A stretch of DNA of 64,000 nucleotides from Portulaca oleracea (taxonomy: Eukaryota > Streptophyta > Magnoliopsida > Caryophyllales > Portulacaceae). The DNA is taken from assembly GCA_029582165.1 (NCBI GenBank), contig CM055874.1:26930883-26994882 (forward strand). The letters run 5' to 3'. How positions within the stretch are numbered: position 1 is the stretch's first letter; every line of letters starts with the position of its first letter. Both the position numbers and the translations under genes were made by a program. A model generated the notes under the pieces. It searched no databases and was not told where the DNA came from. It saw only the letters and a program-made list of their open reading frames with translations. This document shows, one piece after another, positions 9,713-21,694 of this stretch.

Positions 9713-10353
9713 GTATCAACCGGATGTCTCAAGATCCGTTCCCGTTCGAGGACGCTTTGCCACATTTCATTATGCCATACGTCGTTGGATGGACGGATGT
9801 TCTCGGTGATGGCAACTGTGGGTTCAGATGCATAGCCGAGGCATGTTACGGGGATGAGAAATTGTGGTCAACTGCTAGGTGGTCAATGGGCACTGAGTTG
9901 CAGGCGTGTGAAAATGCATATGTTAATGCGTTTTTTAACAGCAAGGAGATGTTCCTTGAATCCTTCAGAAGGATACAATGCCACTTGGAAGGGCCAGCCC
10001 CGTATGAACATTGGATGTCGGCTCCAAATGATTTATTTCCAGCTGCGACAGTGACGAATATGATGTGGATCTTCTTGTCAACAACTATTGGTCCACGATC
10101 GCAGACAGCTGAGCTATGCATATCAATATTACCCATACGAGGTGGGCCTAGACGTACGACACTAAAGAAAGTTCAGGGAATTGTGCGAGTGAACAACCAC
10201 TTCATGCTTATCCATCTACGGGATGACTGCCCTCTACCGCCGATTCATATTGGATGGCAAGCAACTAGAGACGTATCTGTTCAAGGTTGGGATGAGCCTT
10301 TCCAGGTTCGTATTGATAGATGGCAGGCTATTAGGGCCGCTCAACGCCAATGA
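9713..10353 (+). CDS. OTU cysteine protease domain fused to the MULE transposase
   Basis: OTU proteins are papain-fold cysteine proteases, mostly deubiquitinases. The motif DGNCGFRCIAEA (about 9808-9843) carries the catalytic Asp and Cys, and NNHFMLIHL (about 10192-10218) carries the catalytic His. The domain is about 200 residues and ends in RWQAIRAAQRQ. It is preceded by a 91-bp GT-AG intron (9622-9712) whose removal continues the transposase frame (split Gly codon), so I read this as the C-terminal part of a transposase-OTU protein rather than a separate gene. The ATG at 9724 would also allow separate translation. No frameshift is visible in the domain. Whether it has deubiquitinase activity, or acts on element or host proteins, is unknown. 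Confidence 0.85.
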
Positions 10354-10566
10354 TGGTTGTAGTTGTATCCTTGTCTTTATATGAATTGCTAATTATATTT
10401 ATATTGAAACTCATGCAGTTAATTGGAACGTAACACAAATTAACACAAATTACCATCGAAACGCAATGTCACGGTTGATACAACACAAAATCAGTTAATC
10501 AGTTCAACACAAATGAACACTAAGTTTAGGGAACATTAAAAACAATGAAATTGGGGCAAACTAACG
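10354..10566. other. spacer between the convergent MULE genes
   Basis: About 210 bp of AT-rich sequence between the OTU stop codon and the PMD stop codon contains repeated AACACAAAT motifs. It probably holds both 3' UTRs. Confidence 0.6.
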
Positions 10567-12631
10567 CTACTCCTCCTGCTCATCATCATCTTTCGGCTCG
10601 GGGACCTCGATATGCATCTGACGGCACCAACGCCTGTGCAAGTCGACCATCTCATCATACCACACATGACTCACTGTCACTGTCTCTTCGTCCGGTTGGG
10701 GTGGGTGTCTCCCTCGCTCCAATAGTCCGGCATAGATGTAGGACCACTTTCATAAAAAATATAAACACAAAATAAAGAAGTTAGACCAAACATTATATCA
10801 ACCATCCTAAACAAATCAGATAAACAAAAAATTAAATTATGCTGAGGGGTTTAGGGTACCTGTTCGGGCGACGGTTGATCATCGACTGTCGATTGGCTGG
10901 CAGAGGCGTTGTTTATCAAAAACTTGTGTGAATGTGCCGCAAACCAATCGGTGTAAGCGACATCCGCTTCCCACGGCACATGTTTCGTGCGGGCCACATC
11001 ACTCACTGATATTTTGCTGCATATCGGAAACCCCGCCCAGTCAGTGCTGACGTTAGCATCGACAAATTCCACTTTGTAGGGGCCCTTCGCTGGTCGTTCA
11101 AAGCTCTTCGGTACCGACAATCTGCGTGGGATATGTTGTAGGTGCCCTAACTGACGGACGACGCGATCGGGCATGTACAGCTCAGTGAAGTCGTATGCAC
11201 GAATGCCACCCCTGTATAACGTCCTGTTGCATGACTTGTACGGGGCAGGACCGTACGGGGCCCAACTCACACGATCCGCTGTCAACGCATCCAAGGAGGC
11301 CCTCAACTGTCGTAGGCGCTGCACCGAACTCGGCTGGCGGATGGGGAACCACCTGCTTGCGCGAGGCCCATTAACCGGCTGCTCCACGTGTGGCCTGAAA
11401 TCGGGAAAGTACTCGTAGATCCAGGCCTGCAAAAGGGCCAAACACCCGGCCATCTTGGCTGTCCCGGCCCTGCTCGCCATCCCTAACTGGCGGTAAAGGA
11501 ACGCCAAGGTCACCGTACCCCAAGCAATGCGATCAACGATAACGTCAGTGCTAGGCCACGGATGCGGCCTGATTCTATCCCTCGATTTGTCCACGAGAAT
11601 AGTGTTTCCCAACATGCTCAACAACCACGCCCTTATCCTATAGGGAATGGGAAAACTGGTCGATACACTAATCGACCTCAAATGGGAGTCAGCTATGCCA
11701 CCCTTATCGTAAATGTTCTCGGCCTTCAGCTCCGCCATTCCTTTTTCAAAAATTATGAGCACGTACTGGTTAACCACTTCCCGAGGAAGTCCTTCAGGCA
11801 TAAGACCATCAACTGCAATACCCAATATATGATGCACATCATGCAACATGATCGTCATTTCACCGAAGGGAAGGTGAAATGTGTTTGTGTCGGGTTGCCA
11901 CCTCTCAACGAACGCCGAGATCAACGTCATGTCGATGTGGTCGTACATCAACTCCATTAAACTGGTTATTTGGATCCTTCCCAGTGTAGCCTGGCATATG
12001 GGATCCATCGTGGAATGTACTGCCCTCAATTCCCTCAACGCATTCTTCTTCGTCACACAATCAAGAACAACATTGGGCGAACGCTCGCGACCCTCCCATA
12101 TTACCAGAGCAATGTGACCTCCAAAGCTCGGTATAACTGAGGGAATTGTAAGTCCCCCGGGCACGTTACCTTCAATGATCCAGGAGTTGTCGCCGCGTCG
12201 CCTCCTCTTCTGATATCTCGCATCGACCCGGCTTCACCAAGAGCGACCGCTTCCCGCCCATCCTGCCGACCGGGGCAAACTTCCCACGCATCCTCACTCG
12301 CATGAAACCCGCTGGCCTCGAAACTCTCCCACTAGGTCAGCGCGATCAAGTCGGGATCATCTCGCGTCTCGCCCTCGTATCATCGCCCCCGATGTTTCAG
12401 AGCCGGTTGACTCATCCATGGCCCGGTTGAGATGGTCAACGAAATCTCGCGTTGTCGACTCCCGTCCTCTGGCCGCCGCCACGCATCACCTGCATCCGTA
12501 CCACGACCAGCACGACGAGTTGACGCAGTCACATTGTGTCTGTGGGGGTCCCCAGACTCACCCCCCCTCCAACCACTTACAAGTCGATTTGCCCGGTCCA
12601 GAAGTCTTCCACCCTTGCCCTTCCCTACCAT
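10567..12631 (-). CDS. plant mobile domain (PMD) protein of the MULE
   Basis: PMD proteins (Pfam PMD, often labelled aminotransferase-like) occur in plant MULEs, gypsy elements and the domesticated MAIN/MAIL family that acts in silencing. The core frame 12164-10860 shows the family hallmarks LISAFVERWQPDTNTFHLPFG, EMTIMLHDVHHILGI, a GIADSH segment and WAPYGP. At CAG/GTACCC (10860/10859) a 113-bp GT-AG intron leads in phase 0 to a last exon (10746-10567) coding WSYIYAG ... EMVDLHRRWC ... PEPKDDDEQEE, stop. Upstream, the ATG at 12631 opens an Arg/Gly-rich N-terminus (MVGKGKGGRLLDRAN) that must shift frame between about 12380 and 12200 to reach the core, so the N-terminus is either broken or has a further intron. 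A TTTTGCAG acceptor at about 12648 precedes that exon. No enzyme activity is claimed. Confidence 0.8.
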
Positions 12632-12647
12632 TTTAGATCACCTGCAA

Positions 12648-13390
12648 AATGAAGACATACATTAACATAATTCCACTTTCCTAAGCTACCATCACAAATA
12701 ACTAACCATCACAAATAACCTACCATCACAAATAACCCTAAACTTAATCCTACATCAAAATTACAATTTTTTCTAACACAATTAATCACTAATATTAACA
12801 CATGCTTAATCACTAATATTAACGCATCAAACATTAACAACGAATCACTAATCACTAATAATTGTCATATTAATATAATTTTCATAACACAATATAAATA
12901 ATACTAATACAATTAATCATTAATAATTATCATATTAACACATGATTAACAATGAGATTAATAATAACAATATTAATAAATATTATATTTACTAATAAAA
13001 ATAATAATACCAGTAAAAATAATACGTATTTTTTAATTATTATTTAACAATAATAATATTATTAAAATTAACAATAATACTAATAATATTAATAACAATA
13101 ATAATATTAATAAACTTAACAATAATAATATTAATAAACATAACATTAATAATATTAATAAAAATAATATTTTTAAAAAAAATAAAAAAAATTTCGGGAC
13201 GGCCGCAAACGCGCAACGCATGCAGCGCGGCACCAGATCCGGCAACAAAAAGCGAAAAAATTTTCGGGGCCAATAAACGCGTGAAACACAGCCCCGGTAG
13301 TGCTTTTTTTATTTATTTTTCGTTTTTCTTCAAATTACAAAACTACAAAATATAAAACCATAAATTCAAAACACAAATTCGAAACATACC
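12648..13390 (-). other. 5'-UTR intron of the PMD gene, with a GC island
   Basis: On the minus strand, GAG/GTATGT near 13390 and TTTTGCAG near 12648 frame an AT-rich intron of about 740 bp. Its TTAATATTATTAA-like content and its GC island at 13195-13290 (TGCCGCGCTGCATG) echo intron 1 of the transposase. No coding exon is seen. Confidence 0.45.
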
Positions 13391-13439
13391 TCAATTTCGT
13401 CGATTCAATCCCGGTATGTGGTGGTCGATGGTTGAGAGC

Positions 13440-13641
13440 GTTTTCTAGAGAGATAAAGTAGAGAGAGAGTGAAGAGTGAAGTTATGAGGTTCAAGGGCGT
13501 GGGTTGGAAATATTATGCGAAAGGTGGGCGACAATAGTAAAATGGGGGGCGATGATAAGCAAGCGGGGGTCCGTACATGAATTATTCGTCCGAATTTTGA
13601 CATTGTCCGAATTTGTTCGACCCGAATTTTTGCCAACGCTA
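13440..13641. repeat. right terminal inverted repeat of the MULE
   Basis: The inverted counterpart of the left end includes GGGCGACAATAGT, repeated CCGAATT/TTCGTCCGAA motifs and the terminus TTGCCAACGCTA. The GA-rich run at 13446-13475 is the complement of the CT-rich block on the left. It is the presumed promoter of the PMD gene. Confidence 0.8.
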
Positions 13642-13650
13642 TCGGTTCCT

Positions 13651-14792
13651 TACCTCCATATAATTTTATTTTCATTTAAAGTATGAAGAAAAAAGGCACT
13701 ATTATCAACACTTAGGAGAAATCTACACTTTATAGCAGAGAGAGAAATATGATGATGATGATGATGATGATGATGAATGATGAATGATGAATGATGTAGG
13801 GGCGTAGGGCATATGTAAAGAACCAAGCAGGCAAGCACCAAAACAACAACAAAAAGGGGGAGAAAACTCTCCTTTTTATTATGGGTAAAGATAAAGAAAT
13901 TTTATTATTTATTACATTTACTTTTGTTGTACTATTAGCATTTATTATTGAACTATTCACTTATTTATAATGTGCATACTACTCACTTTTGTTGGAAACT
14001 AGTTTGGCCAATGCTGACCCGACAATGATAAATATCAATTTTGATATTCAAATGTCAAATACAAATTTTATACGTGGCATGAAAAGTTAATTTTAATTCT
14101 AATTTAATTCGATTAGTATATTATGTGCATACGAAAAAATACAATAAACATTCAAACCATATTAGTTTACCGATACAAATTACGTATTTGTTTGAACTTG
14201 TCTTACCAAAATATTATGTGAGTATCATTCATTTAACAACTACTTGTTTCTGATGCACATTGAAATATATATAGCAAAACGACTAAAGCATAGTTATATC
14301 ATTTAGTTTTGTCTAAATAAAATTGTTGGACTAACAAATTGTTATCATTGATCTATATAATATATATAATTCACTAATTATTATTTAATCACAAATCAAA
14401 AAATATATAAAAATATTATATGATTCATGTCTCCATAAATATAAATATACTTCATTAAAGAGCTCTTATACTTACAATGCATCACAGATATTGTGGGTTA
14501 AGGCTATAAAGAGATTTAGTTTTCTTTGGACAATTAAACAATTTTAAATTTAAGTAATTATTCCTTTTCTTTGCAGTGGTAAACTAAGTTCTATCTAATT
14601 ACACTTTTTCTAACTAACCTACCTAAACATATAAAAGTTCTCTACCTTTTAAACCAACTCATTATCTATTTCTAACTACTTCTACATAAACTACCCAAAC
14701 CTACTCAAAGCTACCTAACTTTACTTATCCAACTTTTACAAACCCATCGAAAGAACAGGGGGTGAGTATTATTCTAGCCAATATTCATAATG
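13651..14792. other. AT-rich intergenic DNA with a (GAT)n microsatellite
   Basis: A GAT/GAAT-type microsatellite occupies 13750-13797. The remainder is AT-rich with no supported gene. Near 14740-14762, a CCATCGAAAGAACAGGG sequence resembles the right end of the GTTCTTT-type MITEs seen at 4.4-6.2 kb, but no left partner is found. Confidence 0.6.
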
Positions 14793-14797
14793 ATATG

Positions 14798-16189
14798 TGT
14801 TGATTCTGAATTGTGACCGCAAGCGCACTGTATCCACTTGTAATGTAGTCCGGCAAATACGGGTCGGTCCCACGAAGACGGTAGTATCAAACTTTAACCC
14901 ACAAAATTAGTAAACCAGTAATATTAATTAGCGATGTAAACTAATTTAACTATTGAAAATAGAATAAAAATATATCGTTACTAAAGACTAAATAAATGAA
15001 CCGAGACTTGTACTAGTTAAATAATCTCCCTAATCTACTTAAAATTTAACTAGATTAGTTAAATTAAATTAAATTAATAGAAGAAAAAGGAAAAAAAAAA
15101 CAAAGAAAGAAAGCGAAACAAGGAAAAAGAAAAAATGTATATAATGAAGTTGAAATAGGAGACTACTCCTGTTGTACCATTATGTTGGTACTGGACACGT
15201 ACACAACAAATGGTTCCAAATCAGAAAAATTGATTTTGACAATGAAAACTCATCTTTGAGACAAATAGCACAAACCCAGAAATAAGGGGAAAACAAGGGG
15301 GTTAATTAATCTGGGAAAAAATAGAGTATAACAATTAGTGTCCAAATTCATCACAAGCAAACTTGAATTGCTACTAACTCAAAACAGTAGCACCATTGAC
15401 CATGGAGCAAATAAAAAGGAAGAAAGAGTGAAATGAAGGAGAAAAGAACCAGTATGGGAATTGGAAGGAAGAACAGGGAATTGGATTAATTCTTGAAACT
15501 GAAAATTACAACTTGAAACTGAGACAAATGCAGGCTGAAACCAAGATTGAACACTAAAAATTGAAACTAAAACTGAGAAATTGAAAACTTGATATCTCTC
15601 CCCATCTCTTACACATCTATTTATACAAGGAACTCAACCCTCATCCAACTACCCATACCCAAAAATATCGTTGATTCATCGGTTCTTCAACAGTAGCTAA
15701 ACTTGAGGTACAAGATTAGTTGATCCAACCGTTGATCTTGAAATGGTGTGTTGAATATGAGAATCCCACATGATTGTTGGAGTTGGGCAAAAATAAACGG
15801 CTAAATTGGGAGATTCTTGACCGAGAATTCAGGTGATGGAGGTTGGGTGGTGATGATGGAGTTTGATGATAATCGATGATGATGATGATGATGAAGATGG
15901 GGCTGATAAATTAGGGGGAAAAGGGTGGCGTGGCTGGGCACGTGACAACCCACTTGGACCCCCTTTTTATTCTTTTCTTTTCTTTTCTTTTCAACCCAAT
16001 TTAAATCTTAGTCGGTCCATGTCTGTCCAAATCAAGCCCAAAAACTCCCTTTCCAGTTCAGATTTCCAACTTTTATCATCAACCTGCAAAATTTCAATAA
16101 ACTACATAAAAAAATCTAATTTAATGTTTATTTTGAGCTAAATTAAATATAAAAGTGCGGACAAAATCCCGTAATTTTTTGCATGAACA
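14798..16189 (-). repeat. 3' LTR of Athila element A
   Basis: The 1392-bp direct repeat of 23426-24859 reads TGTTGATTCTGAATTG at its left edge and ...TGAACA at its right. It contains a TATTTATA (TATAAATA on the minus strand) at 15618-15625, a (GAT)n run at 15875-15893 and a (TCTTT)n-like run near 15970. The two LTRs differ by scattered substitutions and small indels, so the insertion is not recent. Confidence 0.93.
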
Positions 16190-16207
16190 AACACTCTACA
16201 CTTAAAT
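16190..16207 (-). other. polypurine tract of Athila element A
   Basis: On the minus strand, TTTAAGTGTAGAGTGTT abuts the 3' LTR, preceded by CTCGAGGACAAGCAAAA. It is a degenerate form of the AAGTGTGGGGG tract typical of Athila, and probably primes plus-strand DNA poorly. Confidence 0.6.
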
Positions 16208-17947
16208 TTTGCTTGTCCTCGAGTAAAAAGTTAGAAAAATAAAATAAGAAAAGCAAAAAATTCTAACTCACTTTCGTAGGAATCACGGCTGCATTTAGCG
16301 TATACAACAAACCCTTCTAAACCCCTAGGAGTAGGTCTCGTGAGGGTTTGCAGAAGATATACCCACAAAATCTAAATATATACATATATTTTTTTGTTGA
16401 AAAGAAATTAAATTAAAATAAAGGATTAAGAAAATGGAAAAAATAGTGGAAGGAAAATATACACAATTTAATCGATAATATTACCCAAGAGACCCAATTG
16501 TTAGCATGCATATAGACAAAATATACAAGTCAAGACAACAGTCTCACCCTTACATCCGCACATCAACTATCACCCCGTAGATTAAGTGTTGACTGGTAGA
16601 AGGATAAGTTGACACTCACACTCATGTGTTTAAATTTTGTAGAGGTTCTCTCAAATCCTCTTCAATGGCACAATCTACCATAAGCTTGGTCATACTCTCA
16701 ATTCTTCACCATTAGTTGGCTAAAATGCAATTATAATCAAGAGGACTTTTAAGGGTTTTAATGGAGGCTTGGGTTAAAGGTGAGGGACGGAAATCATTTA
16801 GGAAATGTGGAGCTAAAAAGCCAAGATGCTAATGGAGCACAACTTATTTCTCCAACCATACCTCGAACTTCCATAAACACCATTCAAGCTACCATGTATC
16901 AATAAATTTCAGCGCCTTTGGATGAGCTTAGAAATGAATTGAAATCCCTTCATGCCACTATTTTATTCTCAATTATTCTCTCTTGTTTTTTTGGGTTTTT
17001 TTTTGAAATGAACTGAGAATGGCACGGGACAAAAGATATCACAACTCAAACCAAAGTATTTTCACCAATACTCTGAATTAAACAATGAGACAAAAAGATC
17101 ACCACTTATATTTTCCCATATATCATCATACTTTTCCAACAAGGTTGTTCCAATAAATCTGGCTTAGGGATATGGAATGTGTTTTGGCCAAAGGCTTAGT
17201 AAATAGGTGCAACAATTATGAGGTAAAGGCTCATTAGGGTCTTAAAAAGGGTTACAAAGGTCACAAGGTGGCTTTTTGTCTCATTTAGTTTAGAAACAAA
17301 GAATGCCTCTATCATATTACAAATGCAGATACCATGTATGGTCTCGAAGAGAGACTGACCAAGTTCTAGAGATATGTTACAATGGAAGAGTCACACTAAA
17401 AAATGAACAAAGAGACTAACATGTATGTATTAGTCATATAGGCTCGAAGTCTCACGGGTTCATCTACCAAAGTCAAACACTAGCTCTAATATGAGAGGTT
17501 AAAGATTAAACATGTGATTTCACAATTTAACCATAGTCTATCATATACATTCTGTTTATACAAGCTAACAAAGTAGGCACAAGGGGTCAAAAGTCAATCA
17601 AATTAGTATATAATTTCCCAATTTTTTTTTCTTTTTTTGGAAAAAAATAAGAAAAAAGAAAAAAAAGGAAAAAAAAGAGGGGGAAAAAATCAAGATGAAA
17701 ATCACCCCCATTCTACAGTTAAATGATGCAATGTCTCTATTGCATAAAAAGCATAAGAATGGTGCACACAAAAATAAAATAAAATAAAATAAAATAAAAT
17801 GGAATAAAAATAAACTAAGAAAAAAATGAAGAGAGAAAGAGAAAAAATAAACAAATAAATAAATAAAAATAAAAATAAGGTTATGTACAAAGGAACAATA
17901 GTACTGGGTTGAATGTTGGATGCATCCAAGCAATCATCTCTATGTCA
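16208..17947 (-). other. non-coding spacer between pol and 3' LTR
   Basis: About 1.7 kb holds no supported coding frame. It has A/T homopolymer runs (17620-17690) and an (AAAAT)n microsatellite at 17770-17800. In Athila the ORF-1/envelope-like gene would sit here; nothing like it is visible, in contrast to the right-hand element of this window. Confidence 0.6.
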
Positions 17948-19113
17948 TTAGTCTCCATATTGTGGTTTGTAGAGCGTCAACCACTCTACTTCTCTTTCCT
18001 CAACAGGTAACTCCAAAAATAATGGCTTCAACCTTTGATCATTGACTTTAAACTGTGAATCTGTTGTCGGGTCCTGTATTTCTATAGCACCATGGGGAAA
18101 AACATGAGAAACAATATAAGGACTTGTCCAACGAGATCTCAACTTACCTGGAAAAAGGTGCAACTTGGAGTCATACAATAACACCTTTTGGCCTGGAAAA
18201 AAATTCTTTTCTTCGAATGTGCCTGTCATGAAATGATTTGGCCCTCTGTTTGTGAATTCTAGAGTTCTCATAGGCCTCCATCCTTATTTCTTCAAACTCA
18301 CCTAACTACAATTTCCTCTCGACTCCAGCTGCCTCTAAGTCAAGATTCGAAGTCTTTAGTGCCCACATCGCCTTATGCTCAAGCTCTATAGGAAGATGAC
18401 ATGACTTACCATAGACAACTCTGAAAGGGGACATGCCTAAAGAGCATCAACAAGCTTGTCTGACCAATCTTTTCGGTTTCTATTCACAGTTTTCTCCAAA
18501 ATCTGTTTGATCTGTCTGTTAGAAACCTCTACCTGGCCACCGGTCTGGGGGTGATAAGGGGTGGCTAAGCGATGTACAATCGAGTACTTTTTCAATAACA
18601 CATCAAAAGAGTGATTGTCAAAATGAGTACCTCGATCACTAATGATAACCCTAGGCATGGCATACCTTGCAAAAATGTTCTCCCTAAGGAATTTCAAAAC
18701 TACTCTAGTCTCAGTCGACTTGGTTGGCACTGCCTCTATCCACTTAGACACATAATCCACAACCAAAAGAATACACTTATTTCCAAAAGAAGAAGGAAAT
18801 GGACCCATAAAATCAATCCCCCAAACATCAAAGATCTCAACCCCAATAATTGGATTAAGGGGCATCATGTCTCTCTTGCTAATTTTCCCAGTCTGTTGAC
18901 ATCTGGGACAACTCTTACAGTACAAATGGGCATCCTTAAACAAAGTAGGCCAGTACAAACCACACTGAAGGACTTTGGCAGTTGTTTTCTTCCCATTAAA
19001 ATGCCCCCCACAAGCTTGGTCATGATAAAATGACAAGACACTCCTAATCTCTTTATCAGGGATACATCTCCTAAAAATCTAGTCAGAACAATACTTAAAT
19101 AAGTAAGGGTCAT
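17948..19113 (-). pseudogene. integrase of Athila element A, broken
   Basis: Integrase inserts the cDNA into chromosomes. From 19036 down: the zinc-binding HHCC region ([18 protein letters not shown] ... [11 protein letters not shown]), the catalytic core with GIDFMGPFP (first Asp), IISDRGTHF (second Asp) and [14 protein letters not shown] (Glu). The C-terminal [10 protein letters not shown] ... VFPHGAIEI module lies in a separate open segment at 18271-17948. The stretch 18437-18271 joining them is interrupted, so the protein is not continuous. Catalytic residues are still present in what remains. Confidence 0.85.
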
Positions 19114-19189
19114 CCAAATAGAAAAACTTCACCAAAGAAAAGAATTTGTCTTTGTCATGCTTGTTCCAGCCTTCGGGTACCTCACCAGT

Positions 19190-20527
19190 CACTAAGTAAT
19201 TGACAATATCAGCATACCATGGTTCAAATTGGACCATGAGTAGCTGCTCATCAAGGAAGCACTCAGAAATAGGGGACTCACTCTTATTTTCAACAACGAT
19301 TCGAGGTAGATGATCCGCGACCAGGTTCTCAGAACCTTTTCTATCCTAAATCTCACAATCAAATTCCTGCAAAAGCAAAATCCACCTAAGCAGTCTAGGC
19401 TTTACATCCTTCTTGGAGAAAAGGTGCTTAACCGCAGCATGGTCAGTATAAACAATCACACGAGAGCCAATCAAGTAGGGACGAAATTTTTAAAAGCAAA
19501 CACTACTGCCAAAAATTCTTTCTCAGTCACGGTATAGTTTAATTGGGCCGCATTCAGGGTATGGTTGGCATAAGACAACCCCTACAACATAGTCAGAAGC
19601 ATCACACATCAGCTCAAAGGGCTCTCCCCAGATAGGAGGGTGGAGGATAGGGGCAGAAGTCAGGGCCTCTTTCAGCCGAGTGAATGCCTTTAAACACTCC
19701 TCCGAGAAATTAAAAGGCACATCCTTGGCTAAAATATTGGTCAAGGGCCTAGCAATTTTACTAAAGTCCTGGATGAACCTTCTATAAAATCCTGTATGCC
19801 CTAAAAATGACCTCACGTCTTTCACACAAGTGGGAGGGGGAAGATTGGAAATCAAATAAACTTTAGATTTATCAAGTTCAATCCCTTCATGTGAAATTAC
19901 ATGCCCTAGAACTATTCACTTTTTAACCATAAAATGGCATTTTTCCCAGTTCAGAGTCAAAATTTTCTCCCTATATCTTTCCAACACCTTGGTCAAATTA
20001 GCCAAACAGTCATAAAATAAGGAACCAAACACCGAAAAATTATCCATGAACACTTCAATGCATTGCTCAATCATATCAGAAAAATATAGAAATCATGCAA
20101 CGTTGAAAAGTGGCAGGGGCATTACAAAGACCAAAGGGCATTCGCCTAAAGGAAAAAGTACCAAAGGGACAGGTGAACGTGGTCTTATCTTGGTCCTCAG
20201 GTGCTATGGAAACTTGAGTGTAGCCAGAGTATCTATCCAAAAAGCAATAGTAACTATGTCCAACTAACCTCTCGAGCATTTGATCCATAAAAGGTAGAGG
20301 GAAGTGGTCTTTCCTACTGGCGGCATTCAACTTCCTATAATCAATACAAACTCGCACCCAGACTGGACTCTAGTGGGAATTAAGTCATTCTTGTCATTCC
20401 TAATCACGGTAACACCGACCTTTTTAGGTACAACTTGAACAGGGCTGACCCACTCCCTATTAGAAATGGGATAAATGATCCCATGGTCTAACCACTTAAT
20501 GACCTCTTTTTTGACAACTTCTTGCAT
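19190..20527 (-). pseudogene. reverse transcriptase and RNase H of Athila element A, broken
   Basis: RT starts with KKEVIKWLDHGIIYPIS and VSPVQVVPKK (20527-20327), then RVCIDYRKLNAA ... CFLDRYSGYTQV ... [16 protein letters not shown] (about 20350-20076). The FMDDFSVF-type active-site segment, expected near 20040, is interrupted. Connection and RNase H start follow ([15 protein letters not shown] ... FELMCDASDY, 19855-19523), and a VIVYTDHAA segment is legible near 19450. At least three breaks separate these pieces. Confidence 0.82.
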
Positions 20528-20939
20528 GGTCGGGTTCAGACACCTTTGGTGGTCTATATGAGGTTTAGCATCGTCCTCAAGATGAATTCTATGTTGGACA
20601 ATAGAGGGGCTAATTTCTTTGATGTCACCTAGGGTCCACTCTATGGCCCCTTAAGTATTTTCATCAACTTATCCTCTAGGTCTCGGCTCAGGTCAGATGC
20701 AATAATCATAGGAAAAGTCTCATTAGGACCCAAAAAGGCATACTTAAGGGAATCAGGCAAAGGTTTGAGCTCTAACGAGGGAGTATCTTGTGTCACAGAG
20801 GGAGGGGAGTCAGAAGACTCAAGAGAGAGGGAATAAATCTCGATCACAGCAATCATTTTCAAACTCATCATGATCATACACATCCAGCCAATTAGCAGTA
20901 TCAGTCACATCATCAAACACAACATGTTGTCTTTGTAAA

Positions 20940-21614
20940 CTAAATGTTCAGATTAATAGTCATGTTTCCAAAAGACAATTTCATCATACCATTCCTATAA
21001 TGAATCATAGCATCAGATGTAGCTAGGAACGGTCGGCCCAAGATGACAAGTATCTGGGTCTCAGGGTTCACAACAGGCTCAGTCTCAAGAACAACAAAGT
21101 CCACAGGAAAAATGAACTCACCCACCTTAATCAAGACATCTTCTATAATACCCCTAGGGGTTCTAGTAGAACGATCAGCCAACTGGAGAATGGTCTTGGT
21201 AGGTTTCAACTGTCCCAACCCCAACCTCTCATACACAATATATGGAAGTAGGTTAACACTTGCACCCAAATCCAACAAAGCTCTATGGATGGTATGATCA
21301 CCTATGACTATGGAAATAGTAGGGAAACCTGGGTATTTAAACTTGGGAGGAATTTGGTGCGAGATAATGGAACTCACATTAGAGGCTAAGAAAGCCTTCT
21401 TTGGGACTTGGGTTGTTCTCTTGGTGGTGCACAACTCTTTCAAGAACTTAGCATAAAGAGGCATCTGTTGGATCGCATCAAGAAGGGGAATATTTATTTT
21501 GACTTGAGAAAAAGTCTCTCTGATCTCATCAACATGGGTCTGGTCCTTCTTATTCTTTAGCCTACTTGGGAAAGGGATAGTAGGTTTGTGAACCCGCTCA
21601 GCACTTGCAGGCAC
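20940..21614 (-). pseudogene. aspartic protease region of Athila element A
   Basis: A 224-residue open segment contains the retropepsin motif LLDLGASVNLLPY (about 21283-21245), the plant Athila form in which DLGAS replaces the usual DTGA. LGRPFLATSDA follows near the end. The preceding sequence (PLLDAIQQMPLYAKFLKELC) is the conserved linker between gag and protease. A stop separates it from the next segment at 20883. Confidence 0.85.
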
Positions 21615-21694
21615 ATCATCCTCCTTTTCAATTTCATCTTGCTTATGCCCCTTAGGGTCATCTAAGTAAGGTTGTGAGGAAAGGGGAACATCAA

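Larger units (their letters stand above)
6691..13641. mobile_element. Mutator-like element (MULE) carrying transposase-OTU and PMD genes
   Basis: The element is about 6.95 kb. The outermost 12 bases are TAGAGCTGGCAA on the left and, inverted, TAGCGTTGGCAA on the right. Long imperfect terminal repeats extend from here to about 7050 and from about 13440, sharing CTATTGTCGCCC and a pyrimidine-rich CTCTCTC block. The flanks TCGATTCCT (6683-6691) and TCGGTTCCT (13642-13650) match at 8 of 9 positions, as expected for a Mutator target duplication; the T at 6691 can be read as the last base of this TSD or the first of the TIR. Two genes run inward from the TIRs and converge: a transposase-OTU gene on the plus strand and a PMD gene on the minus strand. 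This layout recalls maize MuDR (mudrA/mudrB). Several single-base frameshifts indicate that this copy is not functional as read. Confidence 0.88.

Noticed and set aside
12380..12665. Plus-strand frames over the PMD N-terminus
   Set aside because: Antisense shadows of a GC-rich coding region.
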